Source: Tolypeutes matacus (Eukaryota; Chordata; Mammalia; Cingulata; Chlamyphoridae). From it: a stretch of DNA of 64,000 nucleotides. The notes beneath the pieces were generated by a model. That model was not told the DNA's origin. It saw only the letters and a list, made by a program, of their open reading frames with translations, and did no database searches. The DNA is taken from positions 9,741,752 through 9,805,751 of the forward strand of contig JAKSZT010054568.1 in the NCBI GenBank assembly GCA_026826555.1, given 5' to 3'. The translations under genes were made by a program, and so were the position numbers. Below, one piece after another: positions 1 to 10,095 of the stretch (its first letter is position 1; every line of letters begins with the position of its first letter).

Positions 1-435
1 TTCAAGGTTCATATGAATCATAAAAAAGCTAAATATCCTGGATTTCGCTGCCTAAATTCATTTCCCCTGTATTCTTCTATAAATTATTCCTTTGAATTAG
101 ACAGTACATCTAAAATAGAAAATTCAATAGAAATATCAGAAAATAAAGTCAAGGAATATTGAGGAAAAACTTTTTTTAAATAGCAATGAGTTGGAAAATA
201 GGACTGAAAGATGAAATGTCAGGATCAATTCAGGATATCCAACACCTGATTAATACTAATTGCAGAAAGAGAAAATGGAGAAAATAGAGGAGAGACAATT
301 ATCAAAACCCATAATCATTTTTTTTTCATTTTCTAGAAGGTAAGGACATGAGTTCCAGAAGTGAAAGAGCCCACCTAGTATACAGAAAAATGAATGAAAA
401 GTGAATGGAAAAAAAAAAAAAAATCACAATAAGTT
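1..435. other. AT-rich unannotated stretch
   Basis: AT-rich sequence with stops in all frames. It contains short A- and T-runs (for example around 320 and 408-421). I recognise no gene, RNA or named repeat here. It may be an old LINE-derived remnant. Confidence 0.4.
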
Positions 436-790
436 ACTTCAGTGTAAAATGCCAAACACTGGCATAAAGATCTTAAGAGTTTTGAGGGAAAAAAATTAAA
501 ATCCTATCCAAAGGAATGGGGATCAGAACAGCACCAGACTTCTCAATAGCAGCACAGAATATTAGAAAATAAAGAAACAGCACCTTCAGAATTCTGAGAG
601 AAAATGATTTTCAACATAGATCTCTATACCCAGCCAAACTAGCTAAAAAATGTGAAGATAGAATAAAGACCTTTTTAGTTTTGTAAGAACTCAGAAAATG
701 TACCTGCGTGCACCATTTCTCAGGAAGCTAACATGGATTATGCTCTGTCAAAATAGGGGATTAAACAAAACAACAAAAAGTAAATGAATA
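436..790 (+). repeat. Old interspersed repeat fragment, family uncertain
   Basis: The stretch around 600-760 (a phrase about bases 625-720, ending near a CAGGAAGCTA motif) resembles a widespread mammalian LINE-derived repeat that I have seen before but cannot name with certainty. An AAATAAATAAG-type simple repeat follows at about 781-808. No open frame is preserved. Confidence 0.3.
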
Positions 791-1314
791 AATAAGTAAA
801 TAAATAAGAGCAAGCAAGCTAGGGACAGAAGAGCCAACATAGAAAGGTGCCGGGAACACGTCCCCATCCCAACAGCAAGGGCTGCCTTTCACTGTGGATT
901 GCCTGTGGGTCTGCTCCAAGTTGTCTCTTCTCTGGGTCTGACCTGATGGGGTATCCTCTCTCTGGAATGTTGAGAACCATCATGGCAGGCATTTAAGGAG
1001 ATGGTGGCAAACCACACTTTAGTTCTAAAATTTCTTCTCAGTAGTGACACACACGTGCCGCCTCTACTCACATTTCATTGGCTAAAGCGGGTCACATAAC
1101 AGAGCCTGCCGTCAACGGCACACGGAAATATAAGCATCATCCAGGAAAGAACAAAGCGTGTGCTTTAGCCTTCCTCCACATCTCAAGATGGCGGCTGTGA
1201 ATCAGCCTTAAAAAGCAGCCCTAGTTGGAGCGATGGACAGGTGGAAAATAGAACTGATTGATAATGTGCTTTATATAAGCACTTGCAAAACTCTATTGAC
1301 AGAACTGAAATGCC

Positions 1315-1985
1315 TTTTTGCCACATCTACTGCGAGAATAAAGACCTTTCTCTGCAAGTGGACTGTCAACATTGCAGAAAATGCCGCCATCGCGCTGAGG
1401 GACACACAGCTTTTGTGAGGGGCCCCGAGGAGCCTGCGGAGGGACATCGATCGCATCAGCAGAAAACTCGGTCTCCTTGGGAAGAAAAAGAAGAGGCTTC
1501 CGGCTGACAGATGGTGGGGACACGGGAAGGAACGGGCTGCAGCTGGCATGATCTGTACTCACGTGCAGACCGTGATCGAGGGCGTCACGCCTGGCTTCCG
1601 TCACAAGGTGAGGGCTGGGTGCGCTCACTTCCCGTCAACATACGTGCTCAGGAGAGTGGGTCTCTGGTTGAAATCCGACATTTCTTGGGTGACAAATACA
1701 TTTGCAGGGTTTGGATGAGGGCAGGTGTTGCTTGTTCATTATCTCAAGCCCAGAAAAATGAATTAATTCTCAAAGAAACGATATTAAACTTGTATCAAAT
1801 TCAGCTGCTTTGATTCAATAAACCACAACAGTTAAAAACAAGGATCTAAGAAAAATTTTGCTATCTATGCCTCTGAAAAGGGAACAGTTCAGCAGGCTGA
1901 TGTCTAAGACTAAGAGTTGTGCAGCAGTGGCTAAGATAAGATGCCAGACCTATCTGTGATATTTTAAAGACACAACAAAATTCAT
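1315..1985 (+). pseudogene. RPL9P: Processed pseudogene of ribosomal protein L9
   Basis: The translated fragments match ribosomal protein L9 (large ribosomal subunit) along nearly its whole length without introns, so this is a retrocopy. The initiator is ATA (1338-1340) instead of ATG. Three single-base losses fall between about 1395 and 1434 and together restore the frame. Another frameshift lies near 1620, after which [14 protein letters not shown] and [10 protein letters not shown] are read in a second frame, and further stops follow. The stop codon equivalent is at 1905-1907. The following 70-80 bases resemble the L9 3' UTR, including a decayed polyadenylation signal near 1970. Sequence just before 1338 resembles the L9 5' UTR. 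I found no poly-A tail or clear target duplication, which fits an old insertion. It is not expected to make protein. Confidence 0.9.
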
Positions 1986-1989
1986 GTTT

Positions 1990-2435
1990 AACTTGGAAGG
2001 AAAGGACATTTACGCATGTACTATATAGTTATGTATGTATGTATACACTACTACCTGAGTGAAAAGGGAAAAATGAAGGAATTATTAGTTCCAGAAGAAA
2101 CCAAAAAGGCATATAAAAAAAGTGAAGTATTCTTAAGGCAGTCCTTGACCCTTCAGTGGACAATATTTTCATACAAGAATGTAAATACTGATTATTGGTT
2201 TAACTGAAAATTGTGAAGTAACTGCATTGGGAGGATGGAATAAGAGGAAATGAAGGAGATGGTCTTAAGAGATTGAAAACCCCGGGCCTACTAAAGGAAC
2301 CAAAAAGTTACTGCCTTGGACTTGGGCTCTGCTAGCTTGCTCGGTATGCCCCATCAAGAATTTGTCACACATGTTCATCGACCAGAAATTCACTGGCAGA
2401 AAAATCAAATGATGCCTACACAAGTAAATTAGGAC
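1990..2435. other. Unannotated stretch after the L9 retrocopy
   Basis: Mostly AT-rich sequence with a short TATGTATG-type run near 2030-2045. The only open frames are short and have no recognisable similarity. I see no named repeat. Confidence 0.4.
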
Positions 2436-2439
2436 ATAC

Positions 2440-2625
2440 CAGCATGAGCATGGAGAAACATGGAAATAAATTATGGAAAAAACAACTTAAAGTGCTGGAA
2501 CTAGTTGCCTTTGGGGAGCAAAGTTGGAAAGTAGAGTGGGATAGAGCAGGGGGTTTTTGTTGTTAAAACAACGTACTTTGTTTTTTAACAAAAATACAAA
2601 TAAAATATATCCTATATATGTGATT
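2440..2625 (+). repeat. LINE-1 (L1ME-like) 3' fragment
   Basis: The phrase AGTTGCCTTTGGGGAG near 2500, followed by a G-rich and then a T/A-rich tail, is typical of the 3' ends of old LINE-1 subfamilies (L1ME type). Subfamily assignment is from memory and uncertain. Confidence 0.45.
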
Positions 2626-3289
2626 CATTTTTGAAGCCAGCAGAGTAGAGCTCATAAATAAATAATAAAATACTTACACTTAAATGATTCCTTTTCAAAG
2701 CATCCAGACATCATAAATTGAGCTCATCAATATAACCGTCTGGCAGTCACACAATCCTTCTCTGATGATTCGGAAGATTCTCTAGAGACCTGGCAGGGAC
2801 CCAGGGTCATCTTTCCATGCTTCCTTCCTTGTCCTTTCCCTGATTTGTTAGTACTGCAGGAATTGACTTCACGTTGGTGATTTTAAAATCCCAGGGAATC
2901 TACTTTCTCCTTGGGTGAGTGCAAAACCATTTTTGGAGGCTCACCTGCCTTGCTCGTGAGCTGACTGGGGCAGAGCTGAGTGCTTCTGGAGCACGCACCA
3001 GCCGCGGGGTGGAGGGCAAACCGAGGGAGACCGCCCCCATCCTCAGGGGCCCTCTCAAAGGCACCTCAGAGGCAGAAGGATGGGAAGTAGGGAAGCCACT
3101 CTGGGGAATCCGGGACTGTGGGTCATCGTCTCCAGATAACACCACATGGGACATTGATCCAAGCTCTCGGCACTAGAAACCTGCTCTCGAGCTGCCATTT
3201 TCCTGGGCCCCAAAGGGCTGGGCTGACGTCCATGACTTCAAACTGACTTAATCTGAAAAAGAAGACTAGACAGCCAGTCTTTCAGGTGA

Positions 3290-3560
3290 GCTCATTACAT
3301 AGCCGTAAGATGATATATAAACACTGAAAATCACGATTGCCGAAAAGGTCCTAATGGCGTGGGAAATATTTGTGATATAATGTTAAGTTTAAAAACTGCA
3401 GAAATTGTTATATAATCTACATATAGTGGATGTGTACATATGTGTTTGTGTACAATATGTGTATATTATCGTGTTGTTGTTTTTTCCTGAATGTTAACAA
3501 TAGCTATCTCTCAATGGTGAGACAGACCAGTTTTTAGTGAATTTAATGAAAATCAAAGGA
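3290..3560 (+). repeat. LINE-1 (L1ME-like) 3' fragment
   Basis: Bases 3360-3560 show the order seen in old LINE-1 3' ends: a GATATAATGTTAAGTTTAAAA-like phrase, a TATA/TGTG-rich stretch, then AATGTTAACAATAGCTATCTC and a 'GGTGAGA' segment. There is no coding potential. Confidence 0.45.
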
Positions 3561-4999
3561 CACTTAATAAATAAAAAGAATCATGATATGGCTGTACACG
3601 GAGGAGCGGAAGATCCACACTCCAGCCCTGACTCACCAACCAACCAGCTGGATGGCCCCTGCTCACTGCCGCCTCTCTGGCCTCAGTTTCTCCATATGTG
3701 AAGTGAAGCAGTTGAACCAGAAGGCTGATCCAGTGTGTCCATGCAGCCCACACCGGTGCCTGGGGGTGAGGAGGTCGGAGAGGGAAGGGGGGTACCAGCT
3801 AGGGCTCCAGGTACTTTATCCAAAACAGTGACACTTCCCTCTAAATACACAGTGATGTCACCTCCAAAGTCACTGTTGACTGTCTAGTTCCATAATTTTG
3901 ATGTGGACAATTACATGGTCCAGCCATGTTCCCTCTTGTCTCGGGATCAAGCAGCTCAGCATTAACACCTGCAGTCACCACTTCATACCAGTGACCTGTT
4001 ACACTTTTCTCCATCCTCCCTATAACACATGCACATCTCTCTTTTGCTTTCTTATTCTGCAGCGATTCTGTTTCATTGATGTGGATACTGCAAGTTGCCT
4101 CTGCTCCTTCTCGGAAAAGGCAGGAAGCTTGTAAATGATTGAAAATCTGGAAATAATTGGTGGAAAACACAAATATCTTTTACCTACGTAGTACCTACAT
4201 GCTGTCTCAGATAAACAATGAGAAAGCCTGATAACATAACCTGCCTCCCGCATGTCTGTCTTTGTCTTTTATTTTTCTTGTCCAAAGAATAATTTCAAGC
4301 TCCTGCCCCAAGCCAAGGCTTGAAGACCTTATATATGAGGGATTTGCTCATTGACTTACTAAGGAAAAGAATCCAGTTTCTCTAACTCAGGCTCCAAGTC
4401 AGGGAGAAGAAGCCTCTTCAGAGAGTTAAAAACTGTTCCACTTGTTCCTTGGATTCTAGTTGGGTGATATGTCCCCTGGGTGAACTCTACCTAGAAGCAG
4501 CGAGCATTATCCACTGAAGGCCCTTAAACACACACACCAGTCAGAGTAGGAGAAAACCAAGCTTCACAGGGGCATCGGGTTCCCAGGAGGCACCAGTCAA
4601 GCTGCCTTGCCCTGGGCCTGGGCTGGAGGCCAGTGGACAGGACAGTCGGTCCTCCGGCCTGCAAGGTGGGTCTCCAGTGGGTCCCAGACGGGTGCACTCC
4701 AGGAGCACGGTCCTCGTTCACCCCGCAGCCAGAGCGAGCTCCTGCACGGCCTGGGAGCTTGTTGGCCAAGGACTCCCCATCTGATGAATTCCATTGACAC
4801 TGCCTCACCAGGACAACCTGGAACCACACCGCCTGACCCAACGGGCTTCACTGCCTTTGCTCCGTAGACTTTCCCAGGGCACCAGACGCATGCCCATTGC
4901 TTCCTTCCTGAAACGTGTTTTCTCTCTGGGAGGAAGTCTCCCCTCTCTCTGGATTCTCCTTGGAAGTGCCTTCATATGTTCCTTCTCACTTTGCCCTGC
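3561..4999. other. Unique stretch with a possible MIR relic
   Basis: A CTCAGTTTCTCCATATGTGAA motif near 3684-3704 suggests an eroded MIR SINE at about 3640-3760. The remainder (AT-rich to 4440, then GC-richer) holds nothing I can name. Short open frames on both strands overlap each other and look random. Confidence 0.35.
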
Positions 5000-5720
5000 C
5001 AGTTGCTGTGTCCCAGGGGGCTGTTCTTGACCTCCTCTTCTCTCATCACACATGCCCCTCGCCAACACCATCCCTTCTTCATGGCTTCGACAACCACCCA
5101 AACCTCTTCAACCCTCTCTTCTCTGTTGGCAACCTTCAATCGCACCTGCCCTGTAAACACGTCCAAGTTCAAAACTGAACCCACTCTATTCCCACCTAAC
5201 CTCCTTCATCTTCTGTGTTCTTTCACCTGGTGAATGGCATCAAGGTCCATGAAAATAACTGTCAAGAATCTGAATCCATGAGTCATCCAAGATCCTCCCT
5301 CCCCACTCCCCTCCAGCCAATTCCTGGGAATGTCCATCTCTGTACTGAGTGGTCCTTCCATCTTCTCTCTCTCCACATTCCCCTGCCACTGACCTGCTTT
5401 TCAAGCCCTTAACATCTCTAACTGCAAGGGCCTCCTCCCTGGTCCCCCTGCCTCCAGGATCTTCCCTTGCAGGCATCTCGACACACCCCAGGTGCCACAT
5501 TGGAATGGAAGTGTGGCTGGGTTCATCTTCCTAACCACTTTCTCTGGGAAATCTTCCTCGATTCCCAGTCTGAGCTAATGGCTCTTTCTGTCGTCCCAAA
5601 GTACCTTGCATGGATGTGCCTCTCTTCTGTACCTGTTCATTTGTGGTCTTCCAACAAGGCTCAGCTCCTCTGGGGCAGAACCTGCTCTCCTGCCTTTTTA
5701 TCCCTAGAGCCCGCCGTGGC
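5000..5720 (+). repeat. LINE-2 (L2) fragment, long, sense orientation
   Basis: A C/T-rich strand with phrases typical of the 3' part of L2: a 'TCAAAACTGAACCCACT' block near 5170, 'GTGAATGGCATCAAGGTCCATG' near 5230, 'GAGTCATCC' at 5280, and a 3' region near 5600-5710. L2 is an ancient non-LTR retrotransposon, long inactive in placentals. The reading frame (formerly reverse transcriptase) is destroyed by stops and shifts. Confidence 0.7.
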
Positions 5721-5809
5721 CCTGAAAGCTGCTCGATATGGGAGGGGGGCAACAGAGCCCAGGCACCCCACGTTCTGCCATCAGCTCTGGGGTTAAGCTG
5801 CCGTGTGAT

Positions 5810-5960
5810 CTGGAGAACATCATTTTCAATCTTCCAGCCTCGGTTTACTCCTCTGCAACATAGGCTGCTTCATTTGCTGAAGACAATTTGTTTTGAGCAC
5901 CTACTTTCACACTGGGCTGGGCACCCCACACGGCACTGTCACAATCACAGACATGTTCTG
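5810..5960 (+). repeat. Possible MIR/L2 relic
   Basis: CCTCGGTTTACTCCTCTGCAAC near 5838 resembles the MIR phrase CCTCAGTTTCCTCATCTGTAAA, and GAGCACCTACTTTCACACTGGGC near 5898 resembles a related motif. Both are weakly preserved. Confidence 0.35.
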
Positions 5961-6190
5961 TTCTCAGCCCGTGTGCTCAGAGCCCTTTCCCCGGGAGCTG
6001 CTGGGCAGCAGGGACAGTGGCTGGCTCCTGAGCCCACTGCCTCTGTGCTTCCATTAATGGTGCTTCTGGGGCTCCAGGGTGCTGAGAAAAGTGTGTTTGC
6101 CATCCCAGCAAAGCTCCTCTCGCACAGTGTCAGCACAGGTTGAAAGGTGGAGCTGCTACCTTTCCCGGCTCCCGCTTTACAGAACACATC

Positions 6191-6844
6191 CGTATTAGTC
6201 AGCTAAAGGGGTGCTGATGCAAAATATCAGAAATCAGTTGGTTTTTATAAAGGGTATTTATTTGGGATAGAGGCTTACAGTCACAAGGCCATAAAGAGTA
6301 AGTTACTCCCTCACCAAAGTCTGTTGCCACGTGTTGGAACAAGATGGCTGCCGGTCTCTGCAAGGGTTCAGCCTTCCTCTTCCTTTTAAGGCTCCGTGGT
6401 CCCAGCTTCTTCTGCTCTCAGCTATAGGCTGGGATAAGGCTCGTATCTCTCCCCAGGGCTCTTTTCTTCCCAGACTCAGCTGCTCTGTTCTCGCCACAAG
6501 GTCAGCTGTAGATTATCAGGCTCCCTCTCTTCCCAGGGCCTCTGCCATATCTATGGAACCATCTCCATTCCTCTGTGTTCCTCTGTGTGTTTATTTCCCG
6601 GGGCTCCAGCATCAAAACTCCATATCTCTCCTCTGCTATGTCATTTTCTCTGTGAGTCCCTGACCACCAAGGGGACTCAACATCCTATTGATGTGGCAGA
6701 AGCAAAGCCTTAATGATAATTTAATCAAGTAAAAGTGAAACCTCTGAAGTTAATATAATCTAATATGCTCAAAGGAACAGACTGGTTTACAAATATAATC
6801 CAATATCTATTTTTGGAATTCATAAACAATATCAGACTGCTACA
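6191..6844 (-). repeat. 3' LTR of the 6.2-8.8 kb element
   Basis: Read on the minus strand it begins TGTAGCAGT and ends CTAATACG, the last base pair having changed from the expected CA end. Near its 3' end is an AATAAA polyadenylation signal beside a TATAAAA block (plus-strand 6245-6265). It also carries GCCATCTTG, a YY1-type motif (plus strand near 6341). It is similar to the 8148-8795 LTR over its whole length; by eye roughly nine bases in ten agree. Confidence 0.8.
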
Positions 6845-7129
6845 CTCAACCCTCTGAATTCCAAAAAGACATTACAATATTCAAAAAAACTGAAATCAGT
6901 AACAATGCTAAGTACAAAATCATATCACAATCAGTTTAAAGAAATACAGTTTGTCTTGCAGCAAAGTCCTATCTGGCTATAGAACTCTGAAACTTATAAA
7001 ACCATTTATCTGCTTCCAATATACAAATGGAGAGACAAAAGGATAAACATTTGCATTACCATAAAGAGAAATTGGGAGGGAAACATGAGTCACAGGTCTA
7101 GAACAGTTCTGGAAACCTGCCTACCCAAC

Positions 7130-7385
7130 CTTTGGCATAAGGTCCAACCCCCTCAGAGCAACAAGTTGGCAACCTGGCCTTCCCTGGTCCATGGGAGACA
7201 GGCCCACCCCTCTCAGACCGATGGGGTGTTGACCTTACCCTCCCTAATCCTTGGGGAATGTGCTCCACCCTCTCTGTACCCTGGGGCGGCAAAACTCTCC
7301 CTGAACAGTAGGTGGGAACATCCACCCTCTTCAACTGCTGGGCAAACTCACCATCTCTGTACACATGGGTGGAATTCCTCTCTTG
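7130..7385 (-). repeat. Degenerate ~60-bp tandem array inside the retroviral interior
   Basis: About four units of 57-60 bp lie end to end. The pieces CCAACCCCCTCAGAG (7144), CCACCCCTCTCAGAC (7204), TCCACCCTCTCTGTA (7264) and TCCACCCTCTTCAAC (7321) recur at that spacing. On the minus strand one frame stays open through all units (7098-7391) and gives a roughly 20-residue repeat rich in Gly, Arg, Pro and Ser-Glu-Arg/Gly. Because the unit is a multiple of three the open frame may be incidental. I do not recognise the repeat protein. Confidence 0.65.
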
Positions 7386-7600
7386 GCCCAAAGAGATGTT
7401 TTAATTCCAGACCTCAGCTTCCATGGTTTTCCTCTTAAAGCCATTTTCCCTTCTATATCTCCCCTCCATGTCCCTTTTAGTCCAAGATGACAGTGGTTTT
7501 GTTCTTACAGCTCTCTCAAAAAGCTTGTTGGTTTAGCATGCAAGAAGCAGAGGTCCAAGCCATCAGACAGTAAGACTTTCCTCAAGTCTTTCCTGGATAA

Positions 7601-8123
7601 CTACATTTTCAATCCTGATTTACAAGTTTCATGTTTAATCAGTTTCTCAACTGGGACACTATTGTCTGGGGGCTTGATTTCCAGAGGCTTGGAATTTCCA
7701 GAATCAGTTTCTGGTTCCTTTGTGCCCAACAGCTCAGTTCTCAGCTTATCTCTCTTGTCTAGCATTTTGCTATAAGCTGCAAGGAGAAGCCAAGATGCAT
7801 TCTCTGAGTTTACTTTGGAAAGCTCTTCAGCTAAAGGCCCAGGGTTGCCATTTTCAAATTCTGACTTCCATAAAACATCAGGAGTCAATCTTGCTAAGTT
7901 CTCTGTGATTTTAAAACACGGATCATCTTTCCTCCAGTTTCCAATACATTTCATCATATACTTCTAAGGCCTCATAAAAAGTCTTTTTAGCATCCATATT
8001 TCTATCAACAGTCTCTTCAAGGCAATCTAGGCCTTTTCCATCAAGCATCTCACAATTCCTCCAAAAAATACCCCTCACCCATCTATAAAACCATTCCAGC
8101 ATTTTGATAATTGCAAAAGCACG
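7601..8123 (-). pseudogene. gag-like remnant of the retroviral element, frameshifted
   Basis: Two overlapping open segments on the minus strand (8159 to 7923 and 7957 to 7601) lie directly after the primer site, where gag belongs. The first is helical and Trp-rich (EWFYRWVRGIFWRNCEML) and charged (AKKTFYEALEVYDEMYWKLEE). The second carries SWLLLAAYSKMLDKRDKL. They are in different frames, so a single frameshift lies between about 7925 and 7957. I saw no zinc knuckle (CCHC). The assignment to a gag-like product comes from position and from resemblance to MaLR interior ORFs. It cannot be functional as read. Confidence 0.5.
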
Positions 8124-8142
8124 ACCCCACTCTCCAGTACCA
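8124..8142 (-). other. Primer binding site, tRNA-Leu-like
   Basis: Read on the minus strand this 19-base site begins TGGTAC and ends GAGTGGGGT, a few bases downstream of the 5' LTR. It resembles the complement of the 3' end of tRNA-Leu(UAA), with differences in the middle. ERVL-class elements use tRNA-Leu primers, which supports the class assignment. Confidence 0.6.
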
Positions 8143-8147
8143 AATTC

Positions 8148-8795
8148 TGTAGTAGTCAACTAAAGGGGTGCTGATGCAAAATACCAGAAATCTGTTGGTT
8201 TTTATAAAGGGTATTTATTTGGGATAGAAGTTTACAGTCACGAGGCCATAAAGAGTAAGTTACTTTTCTCACCAAAGGCTATTGCCATGTGTTGGAACAA
8301 GATGGCTGCCGGTCTCTGTGAGTATTCAGGCTTCCTCTTCAGGCTTTTTGGTCCCAGCTTCTTCTGGTCTCAGCTGTAGGCTGGGATAAGGCTTGTCTGT
8401 CTCCCTGGGGCTCGTTTCTTCCCGGATCTCAGCTGCTCTGTCCTCTCCCAAGGTCAGTTGTAGACTATCAGGCTCTCTCTCTTCCCGGGGCCTCTGCCAT
8501 GTTTATGGAGTCATCTCCATTCCTCTGTGTTCTTCTCATGTGTATTTACTTCCTGGGGCTCCAGCATCAAAACTCAAACTCTTCCTCTGCTGTGTCCTTT
8601 ACTCTGTGAGTCCCCACCCACCAAGGGGGCAGGAACTTGACGTCCTACTGACGTGGCTGAATCAAAACCTTAATCATAATTTAAGTAAAAGTGAAACCAC
8701 TGAATCTAATACAATCTAGTATGCCCAGAGGAACAGTTTACAAACATAATCCAATATCTATTTTTGGAATTCATAAACAATATCAAAGCGCTATA
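8148..8795 (-). repeat. 5' LTR of the 6.2-8.8 kb element
   Basis: Pairs with the LTR at 6191-6844. Read on the minus strand it starts TATAG, where the sister LTR has TGTAG, and ends GACTACTACA with an intact CA. It contains the same AATAAA/TATAAAA block near plus-strand 8200-8220 and the same CAAGATGGCTGCCG site near 8299. Confidence 0.8.
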
Positions 8796-9130
8796 GCATC
8801 CTACTGATTTGGGCTCTGCAGGCACCAAGCAGGGAAAAATTCTTTCCAAGGATAATTTCAGCTTCAACTTCCTCACTTTTCATGGGTCACCAGGAAACCG
8901 TCTTGTCCTCCCTGGCCTTGTGCACTTGGCTAGTTGTCCTGCCCCTTGTCCTCTTTCTCTCATCCCTGCTCAAAGCTGGGATATGAGGTCACTCTCTGTC
9001 AAGCCTCGACAGCAGCCCTGGAGGAATGCAGTGTTTCCATCAGTAGATTCTGGTGCTCACTAGTGCATAGCTTTTAAAAAATAGGCATGCTCCCAAACCC
9101 AGAATTCAGAGTTGAAACAGTCAAAGCCCT
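8796..9130. other. Unannotated stretch
   Basis: Single-copy-looking sequence between the retroviral element and the MLT1-like LTR. I recognise nothing in it. Confidence 0.4.
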
Positions 9131-9132
9131 GT

Positions 9133-9532
9133 CAAGGGCCGAATGGCGTCCTCCCAAAAGGTAGGTAGAAGTCCTAACGCCCAGGACCTCGGAATGGGCT
9201 TTATTTAGAAATAAGGTCTTTGCAGGTGGGGTTTTAAGTTACGATGGCGTCATCCTGGAGTACGAAGGCCCCTAATCCACAAAAAGGAGAGAAGAGACAC
9301 GGGCACGCAAGGAAGGGGCAGGCAGAGATGGAGGGGCTTCACCTGTGAGGGCCAGGCACACCCAGGATTGCCAGCAATCCAGGAGTTAGAAAGGGCAACC
9401 GGGGGCCCACCCCCACTGGTTCAGAGGCAGCCTGGCCCGGCCGCCACCTCGGCTGCTGCCCTGAAATCCTAGGAGACTCTCGGTTGTTTTCAACCAGACT
9501 GTGGTGATTTATTATGCAGCCCTAGAAGAGGA
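9133..9532 (+). repeat. MLT1-like solo LTR (ERVL-MaLR)
   Basis: The order of phrases follows the MLT1-type LTR: GGCGTCCTCCCAAAAGGT near 9145, AAGTCCTAACGCCCAGGACC near 9168, AAATAAGGTCTTTGCAGGTG near 9209, CCCCTAATCCACAA near 9269, GATTGCCAGCAATCC near 9366, and a 3' end with GTGGTGATTTATTATGCAGCCCTAG near 9501. A solo LTR remains after recombination between the two LTRs of an ancient provirus. It is strongly diverged, and I did not find a target duplication. Confidence 0.75.
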
Positions 9533-9879
9533 AGACAAGGTGCTACCTTGCTTCAGAGTTACCAAAAGTAGTAGCGCCGAGCACAAGTGGGGAGAGAGGC
9601 CTCCCAAACCTTCCACCTCCAGGTGCCTGCATCCTCTGAGCAGCTTCCGTGTCATAGGTGAGTCGGGGGTCTTACCGTGGGGCAGAGCTCTAGGCAACGG
9701 AAAGGGGAGCAGACAGGGAAGGTGTCAGTGACTCTAACACCAGCTGGCCTTCAGGACAAACGAGGGTCTCAGAAGCAAGAAAAAGGCAAAGGCATCAGGC
9801 ATTTGCACTGCTGTGTGTGGTAGTGGGAAGGGGGTCGGGCATAAGAGAAAGCTTATTTTTGTCTTCCACAGTGGGAGGT

Positions 9880-10095
9880 CAATAGATTATTCCTAAAACT
9901 GTCACATCAAGAAGCAACAACATGCTACTTAAAGAATTGGAGGAAGATACCAAGAGTCAACTTAAAAGAGTTAAGAGTTGTTGCCTCTGGGGAAAAGGAA
10001 ATGGGGCGGGGGGGGGGCGAACTGGTGCTTTTTATAAGGAGCCTTGCAGAATATTCCAAGCAATCTTCATGGAGACCTCTGATACCAATCAAAAA
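9880..10095 (+). repeat. LINE-1 (L1ME-like) 3' fragment
   Basis: GTTGTTGCCTCTGGGGAAAAGG near 9977 and the following G-rich run (11 Gs around 10006-10018) are typical of old LINE-1 3' ends. No coding content. Confidence 0.4.

Larger units (their letters stand above)
6191..8795 (-). mobile_element. Full-length non-autonomous endogenous retrovirus-like element (ERVL/MaLR-like), degenerate
   Basis: Two closely similar LTRs (6191-6844 and 8148-8795) in the same orientation flank a 1.3-kb interior. Read on the minus strand the order is 5' LTR, a primer site resembling the 3' end of tRNA-Leu, a gag-like remnant, a degenerate 60-bp tandem array, a purine-rich stretch (near 6845-6860) and the 3' LTR. 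The flanks are ACATC (6186-6190) and GCATC (8796-8800), which fits a 5-bp target duplication with one later change. The interior is far too short for protease, reverse transcriptase or integrase, and no pol or env similarity is visible. It must therefore have been mobilised in trans, as MaLR elements were. The ERVL/MaLR assignment rests on LTR ends, 5-bp duplication, primer site and size; the subfamily name is unknown to me. Confidence 0.8.

Noticed and set aside
1315..1985. Functional RPL9 retrogene
   Set aside because: Mutated start codon, frameshifts and stops.
7601..8123. Intact retroviral gene
   Set aside because: A frameshift splits the two segments, and no protease, reverse transcriptase or integrase sequence is present.
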